Shown: positions 28,442 through 37,128, counted from the stretch's first letter. The stretch is DNA of 64,000 nucleotides from Chryseobacterium piperi (GCF_002285635.2 NZ_CP023049.2:1674001-1738000), one strand, 5' to 3'. Program-made: numbers and translations. The notes: generated by a model not told the origin, from the letters alone.

Positions 28442-29176
28442 ATGAAAAAACTCAACATATACTTCACAGCAGGGATTCCACAATTGGAAGATACTGCAGA
28501 TATTATACAACTGATACAGGATTCCGGAGCAGATATGATGGAAATCGGAATGCCTTATTCTGATCCCGTTGCCGACGGTCCTGTTATTCAGCAGGCTCAT
28601 GAATCGGCCTTAAAAAACGGAATGACCATTGAAAAGCTGTTCTCTCAACTGAAATCGATTAAAAACGAAATTAAAATTCCGATTATTTTAATGGGTTACA
28701 TTAACCCTGTTCTCAGTTTCGGCTTTGAAAACTTCTGTAAACAATGTGCAAATAGCGGCGTTTCCGGATTAATTATTCCTGATCTCCCTCCTATCGAATT
28801 TGAAAAAAATTATGCACATATCTTAAAAAAATACAATCTTAATTTTACTTTTCTGATTACTCCGGAAACTTCAGATGAGAGGATCCGATATCTGGATTCT
28901 TTAAGCTCAGGTTTTTTATATGCTGTAAGTTCCTCATCCACAACTGGAAATCAAAATGCGGTATTAAAAAACGAAGATTACCTTTCCAGGATCGCCACCC
29001 TACCCCTAAAAAATCCTGTATTGATCGGTTTCGGAATAAAATCCAAAAATGATTTTGAAAATGTTACGGAAAAAGCTGATGGTGGGATTATAGGAACGGC
29101 ATTTGTGGATATATTATTAAAGAATAAAGATTGGAAGATCAAGGCTATAGATTTTATTAATTCCATAAGAGACTAA
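28442..29176 (+). CDS. trpA: Tryptophan synthase alpha chain
   Basis: 244 residues, TIM barrel. The catalytic Glu and Asp are in MMEIGMPYSDPVADGPVIQQ; GLIIPDLPPIEFE and the phosphate-binding GFGI segment are present. It releases indole from indole-3-glycerol phosphate for TrpB. It is slightly shorter than the E. coli protein (268). Last tryptophan gene of the operon. Confidence 0.96.
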   Translation: MKKLNIYFTAGIPQLEDTADIIQLIQDSGADMMEIGMPYSDPVADGPVIQQAHESALKNGMTIEKLFSQLKSIKNEIKIPIILMGYINPVLSFGFENFCKQCANSGVSGLIIPDLPPIEFEKNYAHILKKYNLNFTFLITPETSDERIRYLDSLSSGFLYAVSSSSTTGNQNAVLKNEDYLSRIATLPLKNPVLIGFGIKSKNDFENVTEKADGGIIGTAFVDILLKNKDWKIKAIDFINSIRD

Positions 29177-29183
29177 AATTCAC

Positions 29184-29191
29184 TAAATTTG
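29184..29191 (+). promoter_or_regulatory. Probable lipB promoter (-7 element)
   Basis: TAAATTTG (TAnnTTTG) in the trpA-lipB gap, 65 nt ahead of the lipB ATG, suggests that lipB has its own promoter. No TTG at -33 seen. Confidence 0.4.
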
Positions 29192-29256
29192 TATATCAAA
29201 AAATGGGGATGAAATTATGATTTCATAGACCTATTATAAGAAATCGATACCGGCGT

Positions 29257-30000
29257 ATGAATACAAATCAAAATAAAGTAGTAGAATTTGAGGATTTAGG
29301 GATAAAAGATTATCAGCCTTCCTGGGACTATCAGGAAAAGCTGATGAAAAATATTATCGATACCAAAATAAAGAATCGAGACTTACCGGCTGAACAGCAT
29401 GTAACTACTCCGAATCACTTTCTTTTGGTGGAACATCCTCATGTATACACTTTAGGAAAAAGCGGTCACGAAGAAAATATGTTGGCCGGCCTCGATAAGT
29501 TAAAAGAAATCGATGCTACTTTTGTAAAGGTCAACCGCGGTGGAGATATTACTTATCACGGCTACGGACAGATCGTAGGATACCCTATTTTAGATCTTGA
29601 AAACTTCTTTACCGATATTCATCTGTATATGAGAAACCTGGAAGAAGTAATTATCAGAACTATTGCTGAGTATGGACTTAAAGGCGAACGTTCTAAAGGA
29701 GAAACAGGAGTTTGGCTGGACGTTGGAAAGCCTTATGCCAGAAAAATATGCGCAATGGGAGTAAAAGCTTCCCGCTGGGTTACCCTGCATGGTTTTGCCC
29801 TGAATGTAAATACTGATATGAGGTATTTTGAATATATTATCCCTTGTGGAATTAAAGACAAGCAGGTTACCTCTATAAAAAGAGAGCTTGAAAGAGAACT
29901 TACTCCGGAAGAAATGAAGGATATAAAAGCCAAGATTACGAAACATTTTACAGATGTTTTCGAAGCAGAATTGGTGAGTAAGTCCTCTATTCTTTTATAA
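29257..30000 (+). CDS. lipB: Octanoyl-[acyl carrier protein]:protein N-octanoyltransferase
   Basis: 247 residues. The signature RGGDITYHGYGQIVGYPILDL, the catalytic Lys in KICAMGVKASRWVTLHG and Cys in PCGI are present. It moves octanoyl groups from ACP to lipoyl domains, the first step of lipoate synthesis. lipA is not in the window. It follows trpA but is probably expressed separately. Confidence 0.95.
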   Translation: MNTNQNKVVEFEDLGIKDYQPSWDYQEKLMKNIIDTKIKNRDLPAEQHVTTPNHFLLVEHPHVYTLGKSGHEENMLAGLDKLKEIDATFVKVNRGGDITYHGYGQIVGYPILDLENFFTDIHLYMRNLEEVIIRTIAEYGLKGERSKGETGVWLDVGKPYARKICAMGVKASRWVTLHGFALNVNTDMRYFEYIIPCGIKDKQVTSIKRELERELTPEEMKDIKAKITKHFTDVFEAELVSKSSILL

Positions 30001-30038
30001 TTATCATCGATTACAGATCATTAGCAATATTTACCATT

Positions 30039-30082
30039 CCGTAGAAATCTAAATTTACTCACTATATTTTAGATTTCTACGG
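30039..30082. repeat. Perfect 15-bp hairpin after lipB
   Basis: Arms CCGTAGAAATCTAAA and TTTAGATTTCTACGG with a 14-nt loop. It could act as a terminator for lipB, although the T-run is weak. The left arm, preceded by CATT, resembles the repeat word CATTCCGTAGGAATCTAAAC at about 53.9 kb, so it may be a member of that dispersed family. Confidence 0.6.
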
Positions 30083-30153
30083 ATCGTTATTTATGCAAAC
30101 CTATTCCAGAAAAACAAAAACCTTTACGCACAAAGTATCCCATATTTTTATCC

Positions 30154-30229
30154 ATTTAAAAGATATTTTTTAGGTACCAGTTTAATTTTTAATTTTATTT
30201 TTGAATGCATCTTAAAATATCTTTTAAAT
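30154..30229 (+). promoter_or_regulatory. Promoter enclosed by a perfect 16-bp inverted repeat
   Basis: ATTTAAAAGATATTTT (30154-30169) and its exact complement (30214-30229) flank a TAnnTTTG element, TATTTTTG, at 30196-30203. The serine hydrolase gene starts at 30247. The layout suggests an operator pair or a 5'-UTR structure controlling that gene; the regulator is unknown. Confidence 0.5.
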
Positions 30230-30246
30230 CCTAAACTTATAACCAG

Positions 30247-31284
30247 ATGAAATCAATTGTTAAGCTATTTTGTTACCTCTTTTTATTTTTTTCTCATTCC
30301 TATTTTTATGGACAAAAAGATTCCTACACAAAAAGAATCGATAGCTTAATTCAGCTTAAAAACCCCAGATCGTTTAATGGTGTTGTCTTGGTTACTCAAA
30401 ATAATAAGGTTAAATATTCCAAAGCATATGGCGTTGCAGATATTACAACCGGAACTCCTTTAAAATTGGATGATCAGTTTGAAATCATGTCTAACACCAA
30501 GCAAATTACTGCTGTTTTGTTATTGAAAGAGGTAGAAAAAGGGAAAGTAAATTTACAGGAACCCATCAAAAAATATTTACCTTTTTTAAAACAATCATGG
30601 GCTGATTCGGTAACCGTACATCAATTGTTAAATCATACACATGGAATCCTGGATCAAGACAAACCTTTGGCTTTTAAACCCGGTACGGATTTTAAGTATG
30701 GTAATTTATCCAATATTCTTTTAGGGAAAATTATTGAAAACTCCAGTCACAAATCTTATGCAGAATTAGCCAATACTTTATTCAACCAACTCAAAATGAA
30801 TGACACTTTCTGTTATTCAAAAAATAACCTAGGAAGATTGGTCTATGGCCACATGAGTAAAAATAATATCCTGACAAAGGTACAAAACTCTTTTATTGAT
30901 GATGAAAATTTGCCTGCAGACGGAGTGATTACAACGGCAAAAGATCTATCCATCTGGAACCATTTACTTCACAATGGAAAAATTTTAAACCCGAAAACCT
31001 ATTCATTAATGACCACACCTTCTGTCATGTCACAGCATGACGTTTTTGGAAAAGATAAAATGGGTTATGGATATGGTATTCGGATTGCCAATAACTATGG
31101 TATTAGTTATTTTGGTCACACAGGACTTGGAGATGGTTTTGCTTCTTTAAATGTCTATATACCCGACTCAGATATAAGTATTATTGCATTAGAAAACCAA
31201 ATGACAGAAAATAGTAATGTATACTACTATTTTGAAGCATTGATCAAAGATATTATACTACAAAGCAATTTGGCTAAGAAATAA
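30247..31284 (+). CDS. Exported serine hydrolase of the beta-lactamase (class C/PBP-like) family
   Basis: 345 residues with signal peptide (about 1-22). The active-site set is intact: SxxK in SNTKQITA, YxN in KYGNLSN and an HTG in FGHTGLGDGFAS replacing KTG. LLNHTHGI and the KPGTDF-Y context fit the broad 'serine hydrolase, beta-lactamase fold' group (Pfam Beta-lactamase), which includes esterases and D-amino-peptidases; true beta-lactamase activity cannot be inferred. The promoter lies within an inverted repeat. Confidence 0.85.
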   Translation: MKSIVKLFCYLFLFFSHSYFYGQKDSYTKRIDSLIQLKNPRSFNGVVLVTQNNKVKYSKAYGVADITTGTPLKLDDQFEIMSNTKQITAVLLLKEVEKGKVNLQEPIKKYLPFLKQSWADSVTVHQLLNHTHGILDQDKPLAFKPGTDFKYGNLSNILLGKIIENSSHKSYAELANTLFNQLKMNDTFCYSKNNLGRLVYGHMSKNNILTKVQNSFIDDENLPADGVITTAKDLSIWNHLLHNGKILNPKTYSLMTTPSVMSQHDVFGKDKMGYGYGIRIANNYGISYFGHTGLGDGFASLNVYIPDSDISIIALENQMTENSNVYYYFEALIKDIILQSNLAKK

Positions 31285-31531
31285 TTGTATCCGGTCAGCT
31301 TTCTTTACTCTTTACTATTAAAAAAATCTCATAATTCCTTTTCTTTATATTCAGATAACAGAAAAATCCAAGGATTAAATAATGAAATAATTCAAAATAT
31401 TTTATTTTTATAGAATATAATTTATTCATATTCAATTTTTATTAACTTTATTTTCACTTAGACGTGAAGTATTATCTATAAAAACAAAAACTAATACAAT
31501 TTCATTACTAACCATCAAAATTACAATTATT

Positions 31532-32495
31532 ATGAGAAACTTCTTTTTATCCATGGTGGCCTTTGTGACCATCTTGTCATTCAGCGGTTGCGCAGATTCT
31601 TCCGGAAGTCAGGAGCTTAATGGAAAAGAAAATCAAAACTCCAGTAACATTTCTTTAAAAGACATTGGAAAAACGATTCCGGTGGGTATGGAAAAAGAAA
31701 ATGGGGTCTACAAAATTTCACTTATTGTAACTGCTCAGTTCTACGAAATTAAAGCGAGTAAGGAGAATGAAAAGTATATAGACCTGATCAGACAAGCTGT
31801 TAAAGATGAGCTACCTATTCATATCTACACAGTAGCTAATACTCATGAAATAGGAAAAGGTAGAGGCAGCAACTGAGGAAGACAAAAGGTATTTCAGATC
31901 TATTCTGACCAAAGATGTAAAAGCAGAAAGTAGCAAATTAAGCAGCGTAATTCCTGATGTAGCTACATTAAACAGCTTATTCAATCAAATTAAAAATCAA
32001 TCTTGTGGTACCTCTACCGCCTCATCACCTTGTATCACGTTCAGATATCCGGTAGACGGCTGCTATGCAAGAGCACACAAAATGAGACAAATCCTGATCA
32101 ATAATGGTTATGATTGTGAGAAACAGTTCGTATACGGAAATTTAAAAGCTTCTACTGGTACATGTTGTGTGGCATGGAGCTACCATGTTGCCATATTAGT
32201 GAGTTATAAAAATGCTTCCGGAGTAACGGAAAAAAGGATTATTGATCCTTCCCTGTTCTCAAGTGGCCCCGTAACGGATACCGCATGGAGAAATGCCTGT
32301 ATCAATACTTCTTGCGGATCAGCATCAGTTTCTTCTTATGCAAATACAGCAGGAAATGTTTACTACAGAAGTCCTAGCAATTCTAATATTTATGATAACA
32401 ATTTAGTCAATACGAATTGCGTATTAACGAAGTTTACTTCACTTTCAGGTTGTTCTCCGTCACCAGCTCCGGATGTATCAAGCTGTGGATTCTAA
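31532..32495 (+). pseudogene. Protein-glutaminase precursor gene, frameshifted in the propeptide
   Basis: The first frame (31532-31876) encodes a signal peptide with a Cys (LSFSGC) and most of a propeptide. The rest, from about 31860 to 32495 in another frame, encodes the end of the propeptide and the mature enzyme beginning near SSVIPDVATL. Removing one G of the GG at 31859-31860 restores a 320-codon gene, the length that I recall for the Chryseobacterium proteolyticum enzyme. The mature part keeps the triad Cys (DGCYARAHK), His (WSYHVAIL) and Asp (RIIDPSLF) and an even set of disulfide Cys. The enzyme deamidates protein-bound glutamine. As written, the catalytic part lacks its secretion signal, so the gene is inactive, or the base is a sequencing error. 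Confidence 0.88.
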
Positions 32496-32570
32496 ATAAT
32501 TTGATCATTTAAACAGCTCCTGTCAGCATATTGGTGTAAGGACAGGAGTTGTTTACAAAACATATATTTT

Positions 32571-32879
32571 ATGAAAACATGGATATTTATAGTATCTTTA
32601 TTTATGATAATATCTTGCACCGGTAGCTCTGGTTCACAGAACCTGACATGGTATAATAATGCAACAATCACCCAAATCACAGAAGACCCCGACAATCCGG
32701 AAAACCTTCTGCGTATATCTATAGGAATAAGCGCACAGGTCTTTTATATATCCAAAAAAGATCCAGCCTATACATCTCTTTTAGAGAAGCTAAACCAAAG
32801 TTTGAAAAAGGGAAAAACCTATAATATAGGTATTGAGAATAAAACCAATCTCATTAAACAGGTTAATGAGATCAAGTAA
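32571..32879 (+). CDS. Lone lipoprotein resembling the protein-glutaminase propeptide
   Basis: 102 residues: signal peptide with lipobox (IISCTGSSGSQ) and one small domain. It aligns with the propeptide of the gene just upstream: a strand ISIGISAQVFYI here against ISLIVTAQFYEI there, then a Lys/Glu-rich helix (TSLLEKLNQSLKKG against IDLIRQAVKDEL) and a final strand ending in an I-K-Q-V against I-G-K-V pattern. The lipobox regions also match (C-x-x-S-x-G-S-Q). No enzyme domain follows. It may be an inhibitor, chaperone or immunity protein for the glutaminase, kept on the cell surface or in the periplasm. The similarity is by eye only. Confidence 0.6.
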   Translation: MKTWIFIVSLFMIISCTGSSGSQNLTWYNNATITQITEDPDNPENLLRISIGISAQVFYISKKDPAYTSLLEKLNQSLKKGKTYNIGIENKTNLIKQVNEIK

Positions 32880-32907
32880 CTTAACGTAGAACGATTTGCA
32901 TACAGCT

Positions 32908-33659
32908 TTATCTTATTACAGAAATCCCTGCATCCACTTTTATTTCAGCTCCGTGAATATAGGAGGCTTCTTCGGAAGCAAGAAAAAGTACCGTACTTGC
33001 TACTTCTGACGGATTTCCTGCCCTTTTAAAAGGAATTGTCGGAAGAATATTTTGTATAGCATCTTCAATCTGTTCTTTGCTGAATCCTGTATTATTGAAA
33101 ATATTGGTTGTAATATGTCCCGGGCTCACTCCATTCACCCTGATTCTTCTCTCCGTTAATTCAGTCGCAAAGGTCTTGATAAAAGATTGTACTGCCGATT
33201 TTGCCGCTGAATAAATAGAAAAATTAGACATAGCAATTTCTGTAGCTACAGAAGTATTAAATACTATAGTACCTCCCTCTTTCATTAAAGGCAATATTTG
33301 CTGAACTGTAAAAAAGGACCCTTGACCAGCATATTAAAGAGTTCATCAAAGTGATCTTCATCAACATTTTCAATTGGAAAAAACTTCCCATATCCTGCAT
33401 TAGCAAACACTACATCAATATGATTGGTATACTTCTTCACCTCGGACTGCAGCTGCATCAGGTCACTTATATTTCCGGCATTGGAAACAAGTCCAATCGC
33501 TCTCTGTCCTAATTTTTCTACAGCTTTACGTACTGTTTCCTCACTTCTTCCAGTGATTATTGCTGTTCCGCCTTCATCAATAAACTGTTGAGCTGTTGCC
33601 AGCCCCATTCCATTGGTTCCGCCTGTTATTAAAGCGAATTTGTCTTTAAATCTTTGCAT
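32908..33659 (-). pseudogene. Short-chain dehydrogenase/reductase, frameshifted
   Basis: Two frames make one SDR. The N-terminal part (33285-33659) has the Rossmann TGGTNGMGLA and the NAG motif (FANAGYG). The C-terminal part (32908-33294) has the Ser (FNTSVA), the YSAAKSA Tyr/Lys pair and the SPGHI segment. The frame breaks in a run of six A (33310-33315); seven would restore GPFFTVQQILPLMKEG. All catalytic residues would then be present in about 250 residues. Either a recent knockout or a homopolymer sequencing error. Substrate unknown. Confidence 0.8.
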
Positions 33660-33758
33660 GTTATTTTGTTTAAAATTCTATACAAAGGTTAGATTTCAGT
33701 CGCTTTAAAGAAATCCGAAACCTGCAGAATTCTTTACACCTATATCTTTTCTCAGCTC

Positions 33759-34966
33759 TTACTTCTTCAAATTCATCAAAGAAGGGGTCAGAAATGAGAT
33801 TATTCCTATAAGTAAAATAATCAGTCCTAATATTATAAATGTAACATTAATCCCTATAGAGTCTGCTACAAAACTAGTAAACACAAGGCCTAATACTGTT
33901 GGTAATATTTCTAAACTGAAATACACAGAGAATACACGTCCTAATAGATCTGAGGACACTTCCCCCTGCACTATAGCTGTAAATGCAGAGCTATAAAATG
34001 AAACAGCAATTCCCCCAACACCAGTTAAGAATGAAAAAAATATAAATCTTTCAGGAGACAGAAAACCGGACCAAAAAAAAGTAATTCCTATCAAAATATA
34101 AGAGAAGTTTATAATGATTGCTTTATGAATTGATGGCTTAAATATTCCTAACATACCCCCGCCAATCAGCGCTCCTATTCCCCATATAATTTCTATAATA
34201 GTCATCTCGAATTTACCCCCATGAAAGTGCTCAATAGTCATCAAAGGAAATAAGACAGAGATAGGCATAATACAAAATATTACAATAGTAGAATATAGAA
34301 AAAGTGATCTAAGTCCCTTGTTTCTAAGGATTTCATCAAAACCAATTTTCATATCCTTCCAGACTGAAAATATATTGTTAGATTCATTTTCTTTTTGAGG
34401 TGAAGGAATTGAAATAAAGAACAAGGAAAAAATAGCAATCGCAGCCCCTCCAATGTCCAGCAGTAATACATTTCCTATAGATAATAATCCAATTGCTAAA
34501 GCACCAAGCGCTGGCCCGGCAATAATGGAGACTGATTTTATAATCTGATTGATTCCGGCAATACGCAATAATTCTGATTTTGGGGCTATCAACGGTATAG
34601 TAGCCTCCATTGCAGGCATATGAAATGCTGTTCCTATAGAGCGTAATGCAAGCATAACATAAACCAATAACAAATTTTCGTACCCAAAATAAAAACTAAT
34701 GGACATTATTAAAGTACATACAGCTATAAATCCATCTGCAAAAATCATTGTTTTCGATCCCACCGATCAACATAAACACCAGCAAACGGACCTATCAGTG
34801 CCTGAGGAAGCAAGCTTGCAATGGCAGCATAGGCTAATACTTCCGCAGATCCCGTTTCTAGACTCAGCCATATAATAATTGCAAAAGCAACAGCTGAGCT
34901 GCTGATGAGTGAAAAAAATTGACCTGTCCACAAAAAAGCAAATTTTCTTCTCCACTGACTATCCAT
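33759..34966 (-). pseudogene. MFS transporter, frameshifted near the N terminus
   Basis: The first frame encodes the first two membrane helices and PFAGVYVDRWDRK, the typical loop 2-3 motif of MFS exporters. It stops immediately at Gln-stop. The second frame resumes with KTMIFADGF and carries the remaining ten or so helices to 33759. One extra A in the run at 34751-34754 would restore a ~400-residue transporter of the MFS_3 (macrolide/enterobactin exporter-like) group. The ATG at 34966 is preferred to 34987 because a promoter element lies at 34990. Same caution as for the neighbouring frameshifted genes. Confidence 0.8.
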
Positions 34967-34989
34967 GCTAAAACATTTTAATTGCAAAT

Positions 34990-34997
34990 CAAATATA
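34990..34997 (-). promoter_or_regulatory. -7 promoter element for the MFS gene
   Basis: TATATTTG on the minus strand, exact TAnnTTTG. Expected transcription start near 34983, which places the ATG at 34966 just inside the transcript. Confidence 0.45.
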
Positions 34998-35065
34998 ATG
35001 ATAAAAGAAAAGGCATCAAAACAATTAAATTCCCTGCAATAAAATTTTACAAAATAATATTATGC

Positions 35066-35112
35066 ACAATTTAATTTTTTCGTAAATTTGTACATTGATT
35101 TTAGATGTACAA
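35066..35112 (+). promoter_or_regulatory. Promoter and putative OhrR-type operators of the nitroreductase operon
   Basis: TAAATTTG at 35083-35090 is an exact -7 element. Overlapping the -20/-33 region is ACAATTTAATTTT (35066-35078), one base away from an ACAATT-n-AATTGT palindrome, like known OhrR boxes. Around the start site is an inverted repeat TTGTACA (35088-35094) / TGTACAA (35106-35112), perfect over 7 bp. Either could bind the MarR-family protein encoded downstream. Confidence 0.5.
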
Positions 35113-35168
35113 TTTCAAATAGTATTTCAAAAAAATCATTTTCGAAGATTAATTTAAAATAGATAAAA

Positions 35169-35801
35169 ATGTCATTAATAGAAGATTTAAACTGGAGACA
35201 TGCAGTAAAAGCTTATGATCCGTCAAAAAAAGTTTCTGAAAAAGATTTAAATACCATTTTAGAAGCCGCCAGGTTAGCTCCAACCTCATCAGGTCTGCAG
35301 CCTTTCCGTATTATTGTTGTGGAAAATCAGGAATTAAAGGATAAAATGGTCGCAGGAGCATTAAACCCTGAAGTGATGAGAGATTCTTCCCATGTTTTGG
35401 TTTTTGCTGCGTGGGATAATTATTCCAATGAAAAAATTGATAAAGTATATGATTACCATACGGATGTAAGAGACTTACCAAGAGGACGCTTTAACAGTTA
35501 CACGGATAAAATCAAAGAAATATATGGAGCACAAACTCCCGAGCAGCATTTTATGCATACTGCCCGCCAAACCTATATTTCTTTAGGAATCGCTTTAGCA
35601 CAAGCCGCAGAATTGAAAATTGACAGTACACCGGCTGAAGGATTCAGCAATCAGGTAGTTGATGAAGTTCTTGGTCTTAAGGAGTTAGGCTTAAAAAGCG
35701 TCAGTCTTTTGTATCTAGGTTACCGAGACGAAGAAAAAGACTGGTTATCTTCTATGAAAAAGGTGCGTGTACCTATGGAAGAATTTATTATTAAAAAATA
35801 A
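35169..35801 (+). CDS. NAD(P)H-dependent nitroreductase family protein
   Basis: 210 residues, NfsB/FMN-dependent fold. RHAVKAYDPSKKVSEKDL at the start and AARLAPTSSGLQPFRIIVV (FMN-binding Ser and loop) are typical; the C terminus has LGYRDEEKDWLSSMKKVR. It probably reduces quinones or nitro compounds as a soluble flavoprotein dimer. It is the first gene of a two-gene operon with a MarR/OhrR-like regulator 17 nt downstream, which suggests induction by peroxide or electrophiles. Confidence 0.9.
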   Translation: MSLIEDLNWRHAVKAYDPSKKVSEKDLNTILEAARLAPTSSGLQPFRIIVVENQELKDKMVAGALNPEVMRDSSHVLVFAAWDNYSNEKIDKVYDYHTDVRDLPRGRFNSYTDKIKEIYGAQTPEQHFMHTARQTYISLGIALAQAAELKIDSTPAEGFSNQVVDEVLGLKELGLKSVSLLYLGYRDEEKDWLSSMKKVRVPMEEFIIKK

Positions 35802-35818
35802 TACAAATCATTCGGGTT

Positions 35819-36253
35819 ATGGAAAAGTCAGAGATCTTAAAACTGGAAAATCAAATATGTTTTCCGCTGTATGCTATTGCCAAGGAAATTACCGGATTGT
35901 ACCGCCCTTTCCTTGATGAGTTAGATATCACCTATCCCCAATATCTGGTGATGATGGTGCTTTGGGAGAATGATGGACTTCCTGTTACCCATATTGGAGA
36001 AAAGTTATTACTAGACAGTGGTACACTGACTCCATTACTTAAAAGATTAGAGGGGAAAGGCTTTATTTCCAGAAAGAGGAAAAAAGAAGATGAAAGAGTC
36101 GTGCAGGTTTTCCTGACAGAAGTTGGAAAAACATTAAAAGATAAAGCCTGTGGTGTTCCGGACAAGATTATGGAAAAGATCAATGTTCAGGCTGAAGATT
36201 TAATAGAGCTTAAAAACTCCATCAACAAGATTTTAAGTAAGATTGAAAAATAA
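35819..36253 (+). CDS. MarR-family regulator, OhrR-like
   Basis: 144 residues. LENQICFPLYAIAKEITGLYRPFLDELDITYPQYLVMMVLWE matches the OhrR start, with the single N-terminal reactive Cys (Cys14) and the Tyr residues that contact it. A winged helix-turn-helix follows (HIGEKLLLDSGTLTPLLKRLEGKGFISRKR and the DERVVQVFLT wing). There is a further Cys near residue 102. It probably senses organic peroxide or hypochlorite and represses its own operon. There is no ohr gene next to it; the nitroreductase takes that place. Confidence 0.88.
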   Translation: MEKSEILKLENQICFPLYAIAKEITGLYRPFLDELDITYPQYLVMMVLWENDGLPVTHIGEKLLLDSGTLTPLLKRLEGKGFISRKRKKEDERVVQVFLTEVGKTLKDKACGVPDKIMEKINVQAEDLIELKNSINKILSKIEK

Positions 36254-36263
36254 TATAATTAAT

Positions 36264-36304
36264 AAAAAAAAGCGGCTGTCAATTTAGGACAGCCGCTTTT
36301 TTAT
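36264..36304. terminator. Bidirectional terminator between ohrR-like gene and peptide deformylase-like gene
   Basis: Stem AAAAGCGGCTGTC / GACAGCCGCTTTT with a 7-nt loop, A-run before and T-run after, in the convergent gap. Confidence 0.85.
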
Positions 36305-36921
36305 TCTTTTACTTTTTGATATGCATCCACTTTCAAATAGGCATCATTCTTTTCTTTCTCTTTTTTATCTGAAATCAGAATACCAAAAAGGTGGTCTACT
36401 TCATGTTGAAAAATCACAGCAGTAAAACCTTCGATTATTTCTGAATATTTCTGACCTTTTAAATCTACATATTCCAACTGAATCACTTTACTTTTGTAAA
36501 ACTGGTCTCTGAATTCCGGGATGGACAAATCCCCTTCCGGTCCCAAATTCTGTATATCGGATCTCCAAACAATAACCGGATTGATAAAATACTCTATTGG
36601 ATTGTCCTTTTTATCAAAACGTTGAACCCAGATTATTTTCCGATTGACGCCAACTTGTGGTGCTGCAATCCCCACTCCTCCATCGGTGGAAAGAAGTGAT
36701 GCTTTCATTCTTTTGACCAATGTTATCGTATTGGGATCCATAGGATCAATTTCGTTTGAAAGATTCAGCAATGTTTGGTGCTGATTAGGATCTGTGGTCT
36801 GATAAATTGGAAGGGCGGTATTAATATCTCCTTGGTTAATGATGGCAAGCTCATTTGACGTCAATTTTTGAGCACTTACCCAACCCATGAAACAAAGCAG
36901 CAGAAAAGATAGTTTTTTCAT
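36301..36921 (-). CDS. Exported peptide-deformylase-like protein with Cys-to-Asp change in motif 2
   Basis: 206 residues. An N-terminal signal peptide (LSFLLLCFMGWVSAQ) is unusual for a deformylase, which normally works at the ribosome. Motif 1 reads GVGIAAPQ (82-89), as normal. Motif 2 reads EGDLS (129-133), so Asp131 stands where the metal-binding Cys of EGCLS should be. Motif 3 HEVDH (173-177) is intact. The metal site would be two His and one Asp rather than two His and one Cys, with the HExxH Glu kept. It may be an envelope amidase or an inactive relative. The canonical def gene is not in the window. Confidence 0.8.
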   Translation of the reverse strand: MKKLSFLLLCFMGWVSAQKLTSNELAIINQGDINTALPIYQTTDPNQHQTLLNLSNEIDPMDPNTITLVKRMKASLLSTDGGVGIAAPQVGVNRKIIWVQRFDKKDNPIEYFINPVIVWRSDIQNLGPEGDLSIPEFRDQFYKSKVIQLEYVDLKGQKYSEIIEGFTAVIFQHEVDHLFGILISDKKEKEKNDAYLKVDAYQKVKE

Positions 36922-37028
36922 TTTTTATTGGTCTTGTACAAAGATAAATAATGTGTTTTTAATTCTTCATGCATGAAAATCCTAATTTTAGATTAATTGA
37001 TGTTCCTTCATCTCTCCTAACTTCCATT

Positions 37029-37065
37029 TGTCATTTCGAACGTAATGAAATGAAGTGAGAAATCT
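37029..37065. repeat. 37-nt dispersed repeat unit
   Basis: TGTCATTTCGAACGTAATGA... ending GAGAAATCT, 37 nt, is the reverse complement of the first arm of the 97-bp repeats at 23966 and 24421 and of the solo copy at 24540, with a few substitutions. Confidence 0.8.
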
Positions 37066-37128
37066 TATTAATTTACATTATTTATTGAACTCTTAACTAT
37101 GTTTGCAGACTACTATTACGATGGATTT

